Source: Gemmataceae bacterium
GTDB taxonomy: Bacteria > Planctomycetota > Planctomycetia > Gemmatales > Gemmataceae
Reading direction: 5' to 3'
NCBI GenBank assembly: GCA_022842245.1
Contig: JALHPZ010000029.1
Location: 27,597 to 91,596 of the forward strand
Length of the DNA stretch: 64,000 nucleotides
Part shown: positions 53,874 through 61,551 of the stretch, one piece after another
Layout of the letters: each line of letters opens with the position of its first letter
Numbering within the stretch: position 1 is the stretch's first letter
Translations under genes and position numbers: made by a program
The notes under the pieces: model-generated
Databases searched by the model: none
Told to the model about the DNA's origin: nothing
The model's input: the letters and a program-made list of their open reading frames with translations, nothing else

Positions 53874-54487
53874 AGCAACTCCCGTCGGCCGGCGATCGCA
53901 TCCCGCTCCATCGCTTCACGCAGGTCGCGGAACTGGGCCGTCAACTCCTCGCTCGACTTCGCCACCCCGCGCGAACAGGACGAGGTCCCGCAACCGCCGC
54001 CGGATCCGCACGACCCGCAGCCGCCCGAACCGCAGTTCGGCTTGCCGCAACTCGTCGGGTCGGGGGCCACCGGCGATTGGCCCACGTCGTACAACCGGAT
54101 CGGAACCGCGAATTCCACTTCGAGCGAGTGCAGCACCGACGAGAGATCGATCGGCTCCCACGCGACGATGTGCAGCAAGGCGAGGGATGCGTCCAACAGG
54201 ACCTCGCAATCGAGGACGAGTGCCCCGACCGGTTCGATGCGTTCGGCCGCCGCGGCGAGGATGCGATGGGAGAGCGCGTCGGCCGCGGCTCGCTTTGTCT
54301 CGTCGTCGTGCGATGCGGGGCGAAGAATGCGGCCGTCCGCTTCGCCGTCCGGGGCCGTGCCGAGCAGCTCGCCGACTTCGAGTCCGCGCGAGGTTTCAAC
54401 GACGAGCGCGACACCGCGATCGAACGCCGCCGGCGAGGCGAACGCCCCGACGAACGCCGAACGACCGTAACGCACCAGCCACGCCAT
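53870..54487 (-). CDS. PSP1/RicT-like protein with six-cysteine C-terminal tail
   Basis: A 205-residue protein. Residues about 8-136 follow the PSP1 C-terminal (YaaT/RicT) pattern: VALVVETSRGLEVGELL, GRILRPASHDD, GALVLDCEVLLDASLALLHI and FAVPIRLYDVGQ. Bacillus RicT works in an Fe-S-containing complex that controls RNA processing. A tail (147-171) has six Cys in a Gly/Ser context (CGKPNC, GCGSCGSGG, CGTSSC), a possible metal or Fe-S site, followed by a charged helix. It starts two bases behind the TPR-YggX stop and overlaps the lipoprotein start. The PSP1 assignment is by pattern only. Confidence 0.72.
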   Translation of the reverse strand: MAWLVRYGRSAFVGAFASPAAFDRGVALVVETSRGLEVGELLGTAPDGEADGRILRPASHDDETKRAAADALSHRILAAAAERIEPVGALVLDCEVLLDASLALLHIVAWEPIDLSSVLHSLEVEFAVPIRLYDVGQSPVAPDPTSCGKPNCGSGGCGSCGSGGGCGTSSCSRGVAKSSEELTAQFRDLREAMERDAIAGRRELL

Positions 54488-54489
54488 CG

Positions 54490-55101
54490 TTACGCCTCGA
54501 AGCCCAGGTACTCGTGCATGTACTTGTCGTATTCTCGCTGGCCGAACTCGCTCGACAGGTCCAGCCGCAGTTCGTTGATGACCTTGATGCTGTAGTCCTT
54601 GAACCAGCCGGTCCAGCAGTCGGCGCAGATCTTCTCGTGGATGCGCACGCCGATGGCGTCGGCGACCGGGGGCTTCGGGAGCTGCCGCGCCCGCCGTCCT
54701 GCGACGCAGCCGGGCCGCTCGCAGCGGAAACCGGTGTCGGGGCCGTCGTCCTCGACGACCTTCTCGACTTTCGGGATCGGTGCGCCGAGCTGCGCGAGCA
54801 TCTTGCCCATCGCGTCCCGCGGCATCTTGTCCCCGCGCTCGTCGGCGACCTTGTACCCCGTCGTCAGCACCTCGATCGCCTTCTCATTCTCGCCGAGCTT
54901 CTGGTGGCACTCGGCGAGGAGTTGATAGACCTTCGAGAACTGCGGGCTGAGTTCGAGCGTCCGCGCGAACGCCTTCGTCGCCTCCGCGTGCTGGCCGTCC
55001 TCCGCGAGCAACTGGCCGAGCCGGAAGTGCCCCAACTCGTTCTCGGGGTCATCCGTCGCCATCTTGCGGAACTGCGCAATCCGATCCTGAAGCTGACTCA
55101 T
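54490..55101 (-). CDS. TPR protein fused to a YggX-like Fe(II)-trafficking domain
   Basis: A 203-residue protein. Residues 1-90 form two to three TPR repeats (LGHFRLGQLLAEDGQHAEAT, FSKVYQLLAECHQKLGENEK). Residues 124-203 align with the small Fe(2+)-trafficking protein YggX: FRCERPGC at its N-terminal Cys, QLPKPPVADAIGVRIHEKIC and the ending W-x-x-W/F-x(8-9)-INE ... YDKYMHEYLGF. YggX protects Fe-S proteins from oxidation. This version adds Cys132, Cys159 and Cys162 to the usual Cys127, making a CxxxxC plus CxxC set. The second gene of the operon, it precedes the PSP1-like gene by two bases. Confidence 0.78.
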   Translation of the reverse strand: MSQLQDRIAQFRKMATDDPENELGHFRLGQLLAEDGQHAEATKAFARTLELSPQFSKVYQLLAECHQKLGENEKAIEVLTTGYKVADERGDKMPRDAMGKMLAQLGAPIPKVEKVVEDDGPDTGFRCERPGCVAGRRARQLPKPPVADAIGVRIHEKICADCWTGWFKDYSIKVINELRLDLSSEFGQREYDKYMHEYLGFEA

Positions 55102-55127
55102 GAAGTAGATCCGTTGGGATTTCGAAT

Positions 55128-55976
55128 TCAGTTTCCGCTTTCGACCACCGTCACCGGCAGGTCGAACGTCGATTCCTTCTTCGCGATATTGTCCATCGCC
55201 TTCAACCGCACCGTGAACTTGCCGGCGCGCGTCATCGGCAGCAGGAAGCGCATCGTGAACCCCTGATCCTCCTGCCGCACTTCCGTCGCCAGTTTGTACA
55301 CCACCGGCTTGCCGATCGTCGGTTTCCCGAACGAGTCCAGCGTCTGCATCTCGAAGGTCAGGTCCGGCTGCGGGGCCGTCTTCGGCGCCTTCGGATCGAC
55401 CGCCTTCGGCACGGCGCGCTCGAACGACACCACGCCGAACTGCACGTAGATCGATTGCCCCACGATCCCCGTCGTCGGCGCGGGGTGCGCACCCCGGTCG
55501 TCCACGCTCGTGTAGACCGCCACGATGCCGAAATCCTTCTTTGCCACCTCGAAGGTCTTCGACAGCGTCGCCGTGTTCTCCTTCGCCGCGTTCTTGCCCA
55601 GGTCCTTCACCGTGAGCTTCAGCGTGTATGTGCCCGGCTCCTGATCGAGGCCCACCGTGATGAACGCCCGCGCCGGCAGCTTCGACCCGCCCAGCGGTAC
55701 GAAGTCCGTCTTCTTCGCCGGCTCCTGCTTGAAGATCGCCTTGGCATTCTTGTCCAGCACTTCCATCGTCATCTCGTACTGCACCTGGCCTTCGTCGTTG
55801 ATCGAGATGTTCTCGATGTCGAAGCCCACGAAGAACACGTCGCCCGGGAGGAACTTCCCCTCGGGGCGCGTGCCGCCGAGTTCCCCGTAGGTGGTGCGGA
55901 CGTTCGAGAGTTTCAGGCCGCCCGCCTGGCCGGGGGCCAACGCGAGGGCGGCGACGAGCAGGTACGAACCCAGCAT
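55128..55976 (-). CDS. Secreted beta-rich protein of unknown function
   Basis: A 282-residue exported protein with signal MLGSYLLVAALALAPGQA. The mature part is almost all beta strand: VFFVGFDIENISINDEGQVQ, ITVGLDQEPGTYTLKLTV, FGIVAVYTSVDD, and MRFLLPMTRAGKFTVRLKAM near the end, like two or three Ig-type domains. The start at 55976 is preceded by AGGA at eight bases; another in-frame ATG at 55985 adds three residues. It is the first gene of the operon with TPR-YggX, PSP1-like and lipoprotein genes, 26 bases ahead of the second gene. Confidence 0.8.
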   Translation of the reverse strand: MLGSYLLVAALALAPGQAGGLKLSNVRTTYGELGGTRPEGKFLPGDVFFVGFDIENISINDEGQVQYEMTMEVLDKNAKAIFKQEPAKKTDFVPLGGSKLPARAFITVGLDQEPGTYTLKLTVKDLGKNAAKENTATLSKTFEVAKKDFGIVAVYTSVDDRGAHPAPTTGIVGQSIYVQFGVVSFERAVPKAVDPKAPKTAPQPDLTFEMQTLDSFGKPTIGKPVVYKLATEVRQEDQGFTMRFLLPMTRAGKFTVRLKAMDNIAKKESTFDLPVTVVESGN

Positions 55977-56083
55977 GATCGGCATCCTGTGAACGGGGAG
56001 CGGGAACCCATCCTTGCTAACGGGCTATTGTCGGCCGCGTTGACGATCCGACCAGTGGCGACCCCGAAACGTATCATGCCTGC

Positions 56084-56794
56084 ATGCAGTCGCTCGGCAC
56101 CATCGTCACCCCGCCACACCCGTGCAGCTACCTGCCGGACCGCGTCGCCACCATCCGCTACGAGATCGTCGCCGCCATCGCGCCCGCGGAATACGAACGC
56201 CTCATGCACGAGAACTGGCGCCGCTTCGGCCACTCGCTCTTCCGCCCGGAGTGCGACGGCTGCGCGATGTGCCGATCCATCCGCGTCGACGTCGCCCGGT
56301 TCACCCCCAGCCAGAGCCAGAAGCGCGCCGCCAAGGCCAACCGCGACCTCGTCCTCACCATCGGCGAACCGGGCGTCTCGGCCGAAAAGCTCGCGCTCTA
56401 CAACCGCTATCACGAATTCCAGAGCGACAACGTCGGCTGGCGCGACCGCGACCCGAAGGACCCCGACGACTACATCGAGACCTTCGTCGCCCACCCCTAC
56501 CCCACGCAGGAATGGCAGTACCGACTCGACGGTAAGCTCGTCGGCGTCGGCTACGTCGACGACCTGCCCGCCGGCCCCTCCGCCATCTACTTCTACTACG
56601 ACCCCGACGAACGCGACCGCTCCCTCGGCACCTTCAACGTCCTCTCCGTGCTCGACTACGCCCGCGCGCACAACCGGCCCCACGTCTACCTCGGCTACTT
56701 CGTCGACGGCTGCCGTTCCCTCCAGTACAAGTCCAACTTCCGACCGAACCAACTCTTCTACACCGGCCGCGGCTGGGTGGACTACCGCGGCTGA
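56084..56794 (+). CDS. bpt: Aspartate/glutamate leucyltransferase or arginyltransferase (N-degron)
   Basis: A 236-residue aminoacyl-tRNA-protein transferase of the Bpt/ATE1 family, which adds Leu (or Arg) to proteins with N-terminal Asp or Glu and marks them for ClpAP degradation. Conserved blocks: CSYLPDRVATIRYEIV, RRFGHSLFRPECDGC, CRSIRVDVARFTPSQSQKR and, near the C-terminus, YVYL-type YLGYFVDGCRSLQYKSNFRP. Cys14, Cys57, Cys60 and Cys63 match the cysteine set of this family. It is divergent from the operon at 55976 and ends in a repeat-type terminator. Confidence 0.92.
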   Translation: MQSLGTIVTPPHPCSYLPDRVATIRYEIVAAIAPAEYERLMHENWRRFGHSLFRPECDGCAMCRSIRVDVARFTPSQSQKRAAKANRDLVLTIGEPGVSAEKLALYNRYHEFQSDNVGWRDRDPKDPDDYIETFVAHPYPTQEWQYRLDGKLVGVGYVDDLPAGPSAIYFYYDPDERDRSLGTFNVLSVLDYARAHNRPHVYLGYFVDGCRSLQYKSNFRPNQLFYTGRGWVDYRG

Positions 56795-56796
56795 CC

Positions 56797-56889
56797 GAGT
56801 GGGTCCGCCGCCCCCGCGCCACCCCCCGGCGGACCCACTCTTTTTTCCGGACCCACTCCGATAGATGCAGAACCCGTAAGGGCTTACGT
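56797..56889 (+). terminator. Dispersed repeat family B copy 2, intrinsic terminator behind bpt
   Basis: A perfect 13-base stem GAGTGGGTCCGCC ... GGCGGACCCACTC (56797-56840), then TTTTTTCCGGACCCACTCCG and, after a short gap, CCCGTAAGGGCTTACGTC. It begins two bases after the bpt stop. Copy 1 has the same blocks in the same order behind DUF1501. The rest of the gap 56890-57244 holds only the RND remnant on the other strand. Confidence 0.85.
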
Positions 56890-56989
56890 CGATTTTGGCG
56901 ATTCCGAGGCTTTGTCGAAGTGCTACGGGTGGGAGGGGTAAGGATGTCGGCAGAGTGAGGGGATCGCAACCCGTCGACGGGTGTTGCTC

Positions 56990-57193
56990 TCAACTTGGGC
57001 GTTTGAGAGCATGTCGGAAGCACGAGAGAATCGATGATGAGCGTGCCGGAAACAGCGGAATGCGGCTTGATGTGCCGAACTCCGTCGGGCTAATGCCAAG
57101 CGAACGGAAGGTCAGCGACCCGAATACGCACAGCGCCGCCGCAAGGAAGACGGCGAAGACGGGATTGCGAATGGCGAGGTCGGAGAGTCGCAT
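56990..57193 (-). pseudogene. Remnant of an RND efflux pump gene (5' end only)
   Basis: A 67-residue frame starting MRLSDLAIRNPVFAVFLAAA and continuing through LCVFGSLTFRSLGIS. This is a clear match to the first transmembrane helix and N-terminus of AcrB/CusA-type RND transporters, which usually continue with a P-x-(V/I)-D-F-P-type stretch. Here it diverges after about residue 38 (PTEFGTSSRIPLF) and stops. A complete pump has about 1000 residues, so this is a deletion scar. Confidence 0.65.
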
Positions 57194-57244
57194 GGGAACA
57201 GTTCAGCAGCGTCGTGGGCCGCCCGGTTTTAATAAAGAAAAGGC

Positions 57245-57276
57245 TTGACAAACGGACAACGCCCAAAGACTATCGT
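57245..57276 (+). promoter_or_regulatory. Candidate promoter of the beta-helix gene
   Basis: A consensus -35 TTGACA (57245-57250) 73 bases before the ATG at 57318. The -10 is poor: GACTAT at 17 bases spacing or TATCGT at 20. The sequence around it is AT-rich compared with the genome. Confidence 0.35.
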
Positions 57277-57317
57277 GATTGTAAGAGCAATCCCGTGACT
57301 CTCCTGCGGGGACGATC

Positions 57318-58537
57318 ATGGCCTACAAATTCTGTTCTCGCACGACGAACACGTCCGCTCGCTCACGTTCAGGGGGGGGGGGGGGGGGTACGTTCGTCTG
57401 AGTCTCGAATCGCTGGAAACGCGTGAAAAACCAACGATGGGATTAATGGTCGATAAACTTGCCGACACGGCGGATGCGAATCCGGGAAACGGAATCGCGG
57501 CCGATGCCAATGGCAAAACCTCCCTGAGGGCGGCGATTGAGGAATCCAATGCTCGTGGAAAGGGCGATGTCTGGGTTGATTTCAATCCTGAGCTGGCAGA
57601 TGGCAATGGGAAGATCAATATTAGCCTATCGAAATCAATAGAAGTGACAGAAGCCATATCTTTGAATGGCGATTTCGGCACACAATATTTCGTCAAGATA
57701 ACTAGCGCAATTGGTTTTAGCCAATTAATATGGGACGCCGATGGCGGGCAAATCAGCTCCATGCAGTTCACAGGCGCCAAAACGGAAGGCGATGGCGGGG
57801 CGATTTACATTACTACTGGTAATTCTCTAGGCATTTACAACTGCTCGTTTGTTGACAACAAGGCAAACAATGGCGGAGCGATCAAGAACGAAGGCTCACT
57901 TACGATTGGCGAATCATCATTCCACGCCAATATTGCAGTAAGTGGCGGAGCAATTTCAAGCAGCGGCACGAGCCTCGCGATATGGTATACATCATTATCT
58001 AGCAATAATGCCAGCGGCGCTGGCGCAGTTGAGACCTCCGACGAAGAAGCGTTATTTTCAAATTGTTATTTTGTTAGCAACTCATCGACTGGGTCGGCAG
58101 GGGCATTATATATAGATACTGGCGAAACTACATTTATCGATCAATGCACGTTCGAGAAGAATACCGCAGTCAGTGATGGCGGTGCGATTTTCGCTCGTTG
58201 GGCTAAGATTGAGATATGCGAGACATTGTTCACTGAAAACACAACATACGAGGGAAACGGTGGCGCAATTTACATGATTGGCTCGGAAACAATAATCATC
58301 TATTCGACTTTCTATGCAAATACTGCAATTTATGCGGGAACCGATCCGTTAAAAGGAAACGGTGGGGCAGTTCTGATCGACGATAGCGAAGTCGACATTC
58401 AAGAATCAGATTTTAGCAAGAATTCTGCCACCAGAGCAGGCCATTGCGTTTCGTATATCGACGGAAAGAATTATAATTTCAGCTACGACAATAATCAAGG
58501 ATTGGAAGGCAACAACTGGCTTGGCGAAGCCGAGTAG
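57318..58537 (+). CDS. Parallel beta-helix surface protein, frame-shifted at a poly-G tract
   Basis: As sequenced, the ATG at 57318 (GGGGA upstream) gives only 27 residues, because the 17-G tract (57372-57388) throws the frame into TGA at 57399. With one G more, or two fewer, the frame runs from that ATG to TAG at 58537, about 406 residues. It then reads YVRLSLESLETREKPTMG right after the tract, which is the N-terminal motif of planctomycete surface proteins. It continues with TADANPGNGIAADANGKTSLRAAIEESNA (a CSLREA-like stretch, shown in two parts of under 20: TADANPGNGIAADANG and KTSLRAAIEESNA). The rest is repeated GGAI, S/T-F-x-x-N turns (GGAIYITTG, GGAIKNEG, GGAISSSG, GGAIFARW, GGAIYMIG), a right-handed beta helix. 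Confidence 0.78.
57372..57388 (+). repeat. 17-base poly-G tract inside a coding region
   Basis: An uninterrupted run of 17 G between codons 18 and 25 of the beta-helix gene. Homopolymers of this length change by slipped-strand mispairing in phase-variable genes of other bacteria, and are also prone to sequencing error. Confidence 0.9.
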
Positions 58538-58589
58538 AATTCAGACTTCCGTCTGCTGATTCTGATCAATTCATCCTGGAAAAATCACG

Positions 58590-59840
58590 ATGCTTGCGCT
58601 CCTCTGGTTAGCGTTAATCCCTTCCCCGCCATGCATCGACATATCGTCAAATAATCTACCCGCGTGGTCGGCGGAGCATTTCAATCGCATTTCCGATGCG
58701 GGGACGGCTGCAGCGCGAGAAACCGCGGCGAAGAGCATTGCCAATTCGCCATTAGCTGTTTCAGCAGTTATCGCCAACGCGCGTTCGACTCGCGTGATGA
58801 ACGAATCCGACCGCGAATATGTCAATAAGCAAATTATCCGTGCGCAATTGAATCGGAGTAATCGTCAAATAAGACGATGGATGGCCGACAAACGTCTCGA
58901 TCTCCTGGTTGAGTCGGCCGGTTTGATTCAAGAGCATTCCGATCGCAGAATCGTCGTTGATGCGCTCTTGGAACTTGTTGCAGACATGCACGGTGTCAAT
59001 CAGGCGCATGGCAGTTATTCGAAAACCAATTTCATGAACGATGTGCATCGTCGCTGGCTTGGGCTCGATCGATCGCCGGGAATGGCGGCGCGTAGCGTGT
59101 TAGGCCCAAATGTCGAACTTGTGGCGAAGATTGAGCGACGAAATCTTGTCATAGCCGGCAAGGTCGAGATTCATGCGTCGCTGCGAAGCGAATGCATGTT
59201 CATTACGAAAGGTCAGATCGCGGAGAAGTCACCGTATAATGAATGGCAATCCAGCATCATTATCACTAATTCCGCACTTATGGACGTTCAGAGTATCAAA
59301 TACAGTGATTGTATTGTCATCGTCGATGGCGACTTCGATTGTGCCGGTGCAATCGTCATGGATAAATCAACATTCATCGTCAACGGATCTATAAAATCGA
59401 CAAATCGCTTCGTTCTTGGGAGTTCGTATCTCGCGGCGACCGGCGACGTCAAACTACCGAAGCTATCCGCCGGTAACAGTACGATCTACTCGCCGCGCAA
59501 GATCGACGTGCCGCAAAATGCCCGCTTGAATCCGATGCCGAAATCCGAACCCTTTGGCATCCGCTTCTTCCAACTTGCCGACGTGGGGATTGCCGCGAAG
59601 GCGCATCCGAAAGGAGCCGAGATCACGGCCATCTCGCCGTTCTCGCCGCTGCGGCTGTTCGGCCTGCGCATCGGCGACGTCGTCATGAAGGTCGACGATC
59701 GCGCCATCGATTCCCCGGACGCCCTGCGGCGCGGGCTGCGTACCGCTTACGTCCGCGAGGCCGGCGTGTTCTACTTGCTGCGCAACGGCCAGACGATCGA
59801 CCGCATCGTGCTGTTCGGGGATTATCAATTGCCGAAGTGA
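58590..59840 (+). CDS. Secreted protein with C-terminal PDZ domain
   Basis: A 416-residue protein. The N-terminus is hydrophobic (MLALLWLALIPSP), a short signal peptide. The middle (about 60-290) is unassigned, with a helical part (RIVVDALLELVADMHG) and a beta part with a bactofilin-like repetitive pattern of short strands (VELVAKIERRNLVIAGKVEI, DCIVIVDGDFDCAGAIVMD). Residues about 330-410 form a PDZ domain (AEITAISPFSPLRLFGLRIG, DVVMKVDDRAIDSPDALRRG), which binds protein C-termini. GC content rises sharply at the PDZ part, suggesting a mosaic. It is 52 bases behind the beta-helix gene, probably one operon. Confidence 0.8.
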   Translation: MLALLWLALIPSPPCIDISSNNLPAWSAEHFNRISDAGTAAARETAAKSIANSPLAVSAVIANARSTRVMNESDREYVNKQIIRAQLNRSNRQIRRWMADKRLDLLVESAGLIQEHSDRRIVVDALLELVADMHGVNQAHGSYSKTNFMNDVHRRWLGLDRSPGMAARSVLGPNVELVAKIERRNLVIAGKVEIHASLRSECMFITKGQIAEKSPYNEWQSSIIITNSALMDVQSIKYSDCIVIVDGDFDCAGAIVMDKSTFIVNGSIKSTNRFVLGSSYLAATGDVKLPKLSAGNSTIYSPRKIDVPQNARLNPMPKSEPFGIRFFQLADVGIAAKAHPKGAEITAISPFSPLRLFGLRIGDVVMKVDDRAIDSPDALRRGLRTAYVREAGVFYLLRNGQTIDRIVLFGDYQLPK

Positions 59841-59929
59841 AGATGAGATAACGGAACGAAGTTTGCGGATGCCTTGCATGTGCGATCCTGGCATCCCTGG
59901 CTCATACGAATCGTGTGCCGGACCACGCT

Positions 59930-60679
59930 TCAACGACCGCGCACGGGAGGCGGACCGTAGCTCACCTCCGGTCGCGCATCGCGCACGAATAATGGAATCC
60001 CCGACGACACCCCAAGGACCGATCGCGGCAAGGCTTTGCGATAGGCGATCGGGTATTGATCCAGTTTCAAGAGCGGAATGAGCCAGTCGTGCGTGCGCCG
60101 GCGATCGACGATGGAAGGCATCATCGTTTCCAAGACGATGAAACTCGCCAGATCGCCCCAGCCCGGGCTGGCGATCCGCAGCCGGTGCCGGTGGTTGATC
60201 GTGCTGACCGCGTGAATGCAATTACTCACGTGTTCACTGTGGTGGAACCCGTCGTAAGTCTTGTAGCGGATCGATCCGCGCTCGAGTTCCTCGAATCGCC
60301 GATCGGCCCGATGATAAAGCTCCGGTGTGATCTCGTAGGGTCCCCAGATCGAAACGCGTTGTTCGGATTGGATCGCCCATTCCACGGTTTCGTGCAGCCC
60401 GTAGTTGCGGCCGCACTCCGGGCGAAGCGCCTGAACGCGGACCGTCCCGGTGCAGGGGAGCCAGCTGATGGTGCGCGTCTCCATTGCGTTGGGGGTGGCG
60501 GGATCGACGCGAACAAACGTGGCGAAAGTATGCGAGAAATTCGGATTCTTCGGAGTCCGTTGCGACGACATCATGACGAGGAAATAGCGTTCGGCGGCCT
60601 GGCTGGAAGCGGACGCGAGACACAAACTCAGCACGACGGCGAGACCCGTCGCCGGGTTCCATGATGAATATCGCGGCAT
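59930..60679 (-). CDS. Secreted protein of unknown function
   Basis: A 249-residue exported protein with signal GLAVVLSLCLASASSQA before AERYFLVMMSSQ. The mature sequence has TFATFVRVDPATPN, WGPYEITPELYHRADRRFEE and NCIHAVSTINHRHRLRIASP (Cys, several His), but no family that I recognise. The His/Cys/Asn pattern in the last block could be a cysteine-protease-like or transglutaminase-like site (Cys...His), an unproven guess. I use the ATG at 60679; an upstream ATG at 60736 adds 19 residues. Confidence 0.75.
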   Translation of the reverse strand: MPRYSSWNPATGLAVVLSLCLASASSQAAERYFLVMMSSQRTPKNPNFSHTFATFVRVDPATPNAMETRTISWLPCTGTVRVQALRPECGRNYGLHETVEWAIQSEQRVSIWGPYEITPELYHRADRRFEELERGSIRYKTYDGFHHSEHVSNCIHAVSTINHRHRLRIASPGWGDLASFIVLETMMPSIVDRRRTHDWLIPLLKLDQYPIAYRKALPRSVLGVSSGIPLFVRDARPEVSYGPPPVRGR

Positions 60680-60858
60680 GTGTCGGGCTCGCACTGAATC
60701 GAGGATCGCGTGCACACCGCGAGCTTCGGTTATCATCGGTACCGTTGGTTTTCCAATGAAAAGAAGAGTTGGAAACGGGCGCGTCCGTATCGTAGGGACG
60801 ATCGAATCAACCGGATGATCGGCACATTCCGTCCGGCATCGCTCGGCGCCTGCGGAGT

Positions 60859-61533
60859 TTACTTCTTCCGTCTTTCAACGAGCATCCGCTCGATACATTT
60901 CCGATCTGCTGCACTGCGTTTGATCGGCGGTTCGTCGGCGCTGCGCCACAGCTCCGTGCAGCCGAAGCCCGTCAGGCCGTGCGCCGCGACGGCGTCGAGG
61001 ATCGTCTGGCTCACGTAGACCCAACTCCGCGCCGCGAGGTAGCTCAACCGGAACACGTCGTATCCGGCCAGCTTTCGCGCGTGGAACGCGTAGCCGAGTT
61101 CGTGGACGTGGCGCAGCATCGGCTCGTCGTCGGGCAGCGAAACCAGGCTGTTCCGCACGTCGAGCGCATCGCACAGCCGGAAGCAGTGGTAGTAGAAGTA
61201 CTCGTCCCGGCTGCCCGCGAGCCTGACGGGGAGGAACTCGCCGGCGGCGCGGAACCACGGCGACAGGACTTCGACGGCACGACGACTGAAGGTCTCGTCC
61301 AGTCCCGTGCAGAAGTCCGGCAGGCCTCGCTCGTAGATCTTCTTCGCACCCGCCCTGGTCTGCTCCGACGGATCGAAGTACTCCTCGAACGGTTGGATCC
61401 GAACGATCGGCGGCTTCCACTTCGTCGCGATCGGTTTCGTTTCGAGAAGCAACCCGTGCTGCTTGCTCCAGGTGGAGAAGGCCCCGGTCGTGCCGGGAAA
61501 GGTGATATCGGGCTGGAGGCGGTAGATGCGCAT
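60859..61533 (-). CDS. Protein of unknown function, possible Imm43/DUF1629-like
   Basis: A 224-residue cytoplasmic protein. It has the layout WSKQHGLLLETKPI, then PDFCTGLDETFSRRAVEVLS, FLPVRLAGSRDEYFYYHCF, RLCDALDVRNSLVSLPDD and YVSQTILDAVAAHGLTGFG. This order recalls DUF1629/Imm43-type proteins (surface-toxin immunity candidates), but I cannot confirm it. There is no signal peptide. It lies 18 bases behind the nucleotidyltransferase gene on the same strand, so they are one transcript. Confidence 0.72.
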   Translation of the reverse strand: MRIYRLQPDITFPGTTGAFSTWSKQHGLLLETKPIATKWKPPIVRIQPFEEYFDPSEQTRAGAKKIYERGLPDFCTGLDETFSRRAVEVLSPWFRAAGEFLPVRLAGSRDEYFYYHCFRLCDALDVRNSLVSLPDDEPMLRHVHELGYAFHARKLAGYDVFRLSYLAARSWVYVSQTILDAVAAHGLTGFGCTELWRSADEPPIKRSAADRKCIERMLVERRKK

Positions 61534-61551
61534 GGAGTCGGGTCCACTGGG

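Noticed and set aside
57214..57426. 70-codon frame across the poly-G tract
   Set aside because: It lacks a ribosome site and ignores the better ATG at 57318; the peptide is random before the Gly run.
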